DNA of 9,520 nucleotides. Origin: an uncultured Lachnospiraceae bacterium. GTDB lineage: Bacteria; Bacillota_A; Clostridia; Lachnospirales; Lachnospiraceae. Position numbers and translations under genes: made by a program. Of the stretch, positions 7,530-9,520 are shown in pieces. The notes beneath the pieces were generated by a model, which saw nothing but the letters and a program-made list of their open reading frames with translations, did no database searches and was not told where the DNA came from. The number at the start of each line of letters is the position of its first letter. The stretch's first letter is position 1. The stretch lies in assembly GCA_900553635.1 (NCBI GenBank), contig USDU01000084.1, forward strand, positions 1-9,520, given 5' to 3'.

Positions 7530-8586
7530 GAGATTAAGCGTGATTGTACCGGTCTACAATGTGGAGCAGTATCTGGAGCGCTGTGTGGACAGTATTTTAA
7601 ATCAGACAGTGAAGGAGCTGGAGATTATTTTAGTGGACGATGGTTCCACGGACAACTCCGGGTCCATGTGTGACGCTTATGCAGCGGAGCACGCCAATAT
7701 CCGGGTGCATCATAAGTCAAACGGCGGCCTGACGACCGCCTGGAAAGCGGGACTGGACCTTGCGACCGGTCGGTACGTGGGCTTCGTGGACAGCGACGAC
7801 TGGATTGACGCGGATATGTATGAGCGGATGCTGACACTTGCCGAGCAGGAGGATGCGGATGTGACGGTCTGCGGGCTGGTCTTTGATTTTGAGGATCCGA
7901 AGATTCCGAAAAGAAATGAAATTTCGAATTTCAAAAAAGAAGTCTATGGACGGGCGGACTTGGAGGCTTTATTTCCAACGCTTATCAATGATGGCTACTT
8001 TTTCGGACGGACATTGCAGCCTGCCCGGGTGACGAAGCTGTTCCGGAGATCGCTTCTGCAGGCAAATGTGCAGTTCTGCGATGACAAGGTGGCGGTGGGG
8101 GAGGATCTGCAGATTACGTTCCCGGTGCTTCTGGATACGAAGAAGCTATGCGTGGTGCAGAATTTTTATCCCTATCATTACTGGATTAATAACAAATCAA
8201 TTACGGGGCAGTATGACAGCTCTTATATTGAGAAGGTGAAGCTTTTAAGCAGCCGGCTTCAGGCTATCAGCGACGCTAAGGGCGTCTATGATTTCACGGC
8301 GCAGATTCGGAATGATTTTCTCGGACTGGCTGTGCTGGCGGTGAAAAATGAGATTTATCGGAATTATAAGGCCGGGCGCCGGACGGTATTCGCGAATGTG
8401 AAGCGGATCTGTGAGGATGCAATGGTGAAAGAGGCTATGGAAAAGCATACGATGGATAAGCTATCGGCATCGATCAGGCTTTATCTGTGGCTGATGCGGA
8501 CGGGGCATTATAATCTGTGTTATTGGCTGGTGCTGGGGTTTTTTAAGGTGAATTATTATCTCGGGAGAGAGTATAAAAGACAGTAG
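7516..8586 (+). CDS. Family 2 glycosyltransferase (third of three)
   Basis: This 356-residue GT2 enzyme opens with 'LSVIVPVYNVEQYLERCVDSIL' at 7-28. It then shows VDDGSTDNS at 40-48, DSDD at 92-95 for metal and nucleotide-sugar binding, 'VTKLFRRSLL' at 172-181 and 'VGEDLQI' at 194-200. It departs from its neighbours in two places. The helix usually reading 'SARNAG' is 'LTTAWKAGLD' at 72-81, and the usual 'WNKLYR' is 'VTKLFR'. The C-terminal third carries an aromatic stretch near the end ('LYLWLMRTGHYNLCYWLVLGFFKVNYYLG') that may sit against the membrane. The ATG at 7516 is preferred over 7510 on ribosome-site spacing. The gene overlaps its predecessor by 14 nt and is the last of the glycan block. 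The donor sugar is unknown. Confidence 0.88.
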   Translation: MESSKRLSVIVPVYNVEQYLERCVDSILNQTVKELEIILVDDGSTDNSGSMCDAYAAEHANIRVHHKSNGGLTTAWKAGLDLATGRYVGFVDSDDWIDADMYERMLTLAEQEDADVTVCGLVFDFEDPKIPKRNEISNFKKEVYGRADLEALFPTLINDGYFFGRTLQPARVTKLFRRSLLQANVQFCDDKVAVGEDLQITFPVLLDTKKLCVVQNFYPYHYWINNKSITGQYDSSYIEKVKLLSSRLQAISDAKGVYDFTAQIRNDFLGLAVLAVKNEIYRNYKAGRRTVFANVKRICEDAMVKEAMEKHTMDKLSASIRLYLWLMRTGHYNLCYWLVLGFFKVNYYLGREYKRQ

Positions 8587-8652
8587 AATATAGGACGGTA
8601 AGTAAAGAGACTTTAATAAGTTAAACTAATAAAACAAATTTTTAGAAAACTA
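8587..8652 (+). other. AT-rich gap after the glycan block with no clear terminator
   Basis: This short AT-rich stretch separates the last glycosyltransferase from the next promoter. I see only a 4-bp AAAG/CTTT hairpin near 8605-8615 and a 5-nt T run near 8638-8643, which do not together make a convincing rho-independent terminator. No gene is visible here. Confidence 0.5.
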
Positions 8653-8681
8653 TTGACAAACCAGAAAAACGTGCATATAAT
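8653..8681 (+). promoter_or_regulatory. Consensus sigma-A promoter of the T-box/trpX unit
   Basis: A perfect -35 box TTGACA at 8653-8658 and a perfect -10 box TATAAT at 8676-8681 are separated by the ideal 17 bp. Transcription should start at about 8687-8690, just upstream of the folded leader. A full-consensus promoter is consistent with control by attenuation in the leader rather than at initiation. Confidence 0.93.
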
Positions 8682-8916
8682 ACAAACAACATCAAACAGA
8701 GAAACCTGTGAAGAAGAGTAGTAGCGGACAGATGTGGATCTACAGAGAGTTCCGGAGGGTGGAAACGGAGCGTGAGGCAGTCGGTGAATGGACTTCGGAG
8801 GGCGGCTTTGAACGAGCAGACGGTCAAGTAGAAGCTGACGGGACCCCACCCGTTATCCATCGGGGCACGTATGATGGTACGTGTAGCGAGCGGACATTTC
8901 GCAGGAAATGTCAATT

Positions 8917-8954
8917 TGGGTGGTATCGCAGAAGTATATAACGCTTTTGTCCCA
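8917..8954 (+). promoter_or_regulatory. T-box antiterminator hairpin
   Basis: TGGG (8917-8920) pairs with CCCA (8951-8954) as helix A1. The 7-nt bulge TGGTATC (8921-8927) carries the TGGN that contacts the tRNA acceptor end. GCAGAAG (8928-8934) pairs with CTTTTGT (8944-8950) as helix A2, with two G-U pairs. This structure uses the left arm of the terminator at 8940-8975, so the two are mutually exclusive. Confidence 0.85.
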
Positions 8955-8982
8955 TGTATATGGGGCAAAGGCGTTTTCTATT
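8940..8982 (+). terminator. Rho-independent terminator of the T-box leader
   Basis: The left arm at 8940-8954 pairs with the right arm at 8961-8975 over 15 positions, two of them G-U, around the 6-nt loop TGTATA. It is followed by a T-rich tract broken by C and A (TTTTCTATT, 8974-8982). This is the default fold when charged tRNA-Trp leaves the antiterminator unstabilised. Confidence 0.9.
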
Positions 8983-9063
8983 ACTTTCCTCCAGACAGTC
9001 GGCTCCGGCAAGGCGGGCTGTTACATCTGCCATCTAAATTAAAAAAGAATGGAGAACAAAATT
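8983..9063 (+). other. Untranslated spacer between the leader terminator and the lipoprotein gene
   Basis: This 81-nt stretch follows the T-rich tract and ends in an A-rich segment with GGAG at 9051-9054, 9 nt before the ATG. A weak 5-bp pairing of CAGTC (8996-9000) with GGCTG (9016-9020) is possible. No gene or second promoter is visible. Confidence 0.55.
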
Positions 9064-9520
9064 ATGAAGAAGATGAATCTGAAAAAACTGGTAGCTTTTG
9101 GTTGTGCGGCAGCACTGACAGTTTCCATGGCAGGATGCGGATCCAAGGCCGATACTTCCGCAGATACCGCAGCAGACAGCACCGCAGCAGAGGCGGAAGC
9201 GGATGCAGCATCCGGCGATACTGCAGAGTACAACGTAGCCATCGTAAAGCAGCTTGACCACGCTTCTCTGGATGAGATTGCAAATGCAGTGGCAGCAGAG
9301 CTGGATCAGATTGCAAAAGATAACAACGTAACCATCAATTACGAGATTTATTCCGGTCAGAACGATCAGACCACATTGAAGCAGATTGGCGACCAGGCCA
9401 TTGCGGACGGCGTAGACGCTATCATCCCGATTGCGACTCTGGCAGCACAGGTTATGACCGTATGCGCCCAGGACACCCAGACACCGGTTGTCTTCGCAGC
9501 GATTTCCGACCCGGAGGCAG
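9064..9520 (+). CDS. trpX: ABC transporter substrate-binding lipoprotein, TrpX-like (PF04392 family), 3'-truncated by window
   Basis: The frame stays open to the window end, giving 152 residues of a protein usually about 330 long. The N-terminus is a lipoprotein signal peptide: basic 'KKMNLKK', a hydrophobic core at 9-22 and the lipobox 'MAGC' with the lipidated Cys at 25. Residues about 27-55 are an Ala/Ser/Asp/Glu/Thr-rich linker. The folded part begins near 56 ('YNVAIVKQLDHASLDEI') and shows ABC_sub_bind features: 'YSGQNDQTTLKQIGDQAIADGVDAIIPIATLAAQ' and 'TPVVFAAISDPEA'. The role predicted from the Trp T-box is capture of tryptophan outside the membrane for an ABC importer. Genes for a permease and an ATPase (trpY, trpZ) would be expected just downstream. 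The ATG at 9064 follows GGAG at 9051-9054. The family is clear; tryptophan as ligand is inferred from the leader and could extend to related aromatic compounds. Confidence 0.9.
   Translation, partial: MKKMNLKKLVAFGCAAALTVSMAGCGSKADTSADTAADSTAAEAEADAASGDTAEYNVAIVKQLDHASLDEIANAVAAELDQIAKDNNVTINYEIYSGQNDQTTLKQIGDQAIADGVDAIIPIATLAAQVMTVCAQDTQTPVVFAAISDPEA

Larger units (their letters stand above)
8700..8982 (+). promoter_or_regulatory. T-box riboswitch leader, tryptophan specifier (TGG)
   Basis: The elements appear in canonical order. The Stem I base pairs 8705-8713 with 8793-8801 (8 of 9 positions). The specifier loop has AGTA at 8717-8720 opposite GAA at 8786-8788, followed by TGG at 8789-8791 and A, so the codon read is tryptophan. 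AGAGAG at 8744-8749 and the GGTGGAAA loop at 8758-8765, closed by TCCG/CGGA, form the distal tRNA-elbow contact. ACGGG (8838-8842) pairs CCCGT (8849-8853), and the loop CCCC (8844-8847) can pair GGGG (8862-8865), matching the Stem IIA/B pseudoknot. A 6-bp hairpin CACGTA/TACGTG lies at 8866-8883 and an 8-bp Stem III hairpin at 8893-8912. The T-box sequence GGGTGGTATCGCAG begins at 8918. Uncharged tRNA-Trp (anticodon CCA) should stabilise the antiterminator and allow transcription of the downstream transporter. Pairings were found by eye. Confidence 0.93.

Noticed and set aside
8996..9020. Possible second hairpin between the leader terminator and the lipoprotein gene
   Set aside because: Only five pairs with one wobble around a 15-nt loop and no U tract, so it is not supported as a regulatory element.
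8708..9257. Open frames on the + strand across the leader (8708-8941 and 8871-9257)
   Set aside because: They cover the T-box RNA structures and run out of frame into the lipoprotein gene. Their products are Arg/Gly-rich with no ribosome sites, and the RNA explanation accounts for the sequence.
1..9520. CRISPR arrays, insertion sequences, tRNA/rRNA genes, attachment sites
   Set aside because: No regularly spaced repeats, transposase-like products, terminal inverted repeats or tRNA cloverleaf sequences were seen when reading both strands.

Overview
The window looks like chromosomal DNA from a Gram-positive Clostridia member. I infer something close to the Lachnospiraceae, from the mid-range G+C, strong GGAGG-type ribosome binding sites, a CdaR/YbbR protein, a dual-site HPr, a T-box leader and a lipoprotein of the TrpX type. 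No species can be named from sequence alone. All genes lie on the + strand.

Region 1 (1-1278) holds the 3' part of a YbbR-domain gene, probably cdaR, the regulator of the diadenylate cyclase CdaA. It is followed 21 nt later by a complete HPr gene that keeps both His15 and Ser46.

Region 2 (about 1268-8586) is a tightly packed surface-glycan or glycolipid assembly block. It contains a large DUF2142-type polytopic membrane protein with two extracytoplasmic beta-rich domains, a Wzx-like flippase of the MOP superfamily, and three consecutive family-2 glycosyltransferases. Junctions are overlaps of 8 to 14 nt or gaps of 18 to 24 nt, so the block is probably one transcript with translational coupling. 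It appears to be co-transcribed with cdaR and hpr, since no promoter or terminator is visible between them. The likely logic is that the three cytoplasmic GT2 enzymes build a lipid-linked oligosaccharide, the flippase turns it across the membrane, and the DUF2142 protein acts on the outer face, perhaps as a GT-C type transferase. The glycan itself cannot be deduced.

Region 3 (8587-9520) is a separate unit. A consensus sigma-A promoter (TTGACA, 17 bp, TATAAT) drives a T-box riboswitch leader of about 290 nt. Its recognisable parts are a Stem I with a TGG tryptophan specifier, a Stem IIA/B pseudoknot, a Stem III hairpin, and mutually exclusive antiterminator and terminator hairpins. The leader precedes a lipoprotein of the ABC_sub_bind (PF04392) family that runs off the window end. 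A Trp T-box in front of this family matches the known trpXYZ tryptophan uptake systems of Firmicutes, so uptake is expected to rise when uncharged tRNA-Trp accumulates.

I did not find a wholly new system. The points most worth a second look are the Trp T-box with its uneven Stem I, the HPr gene fused by overlap to a glycan operon downstream of cdaR, and the duplicated ectodomains of the DUF2142 protein.
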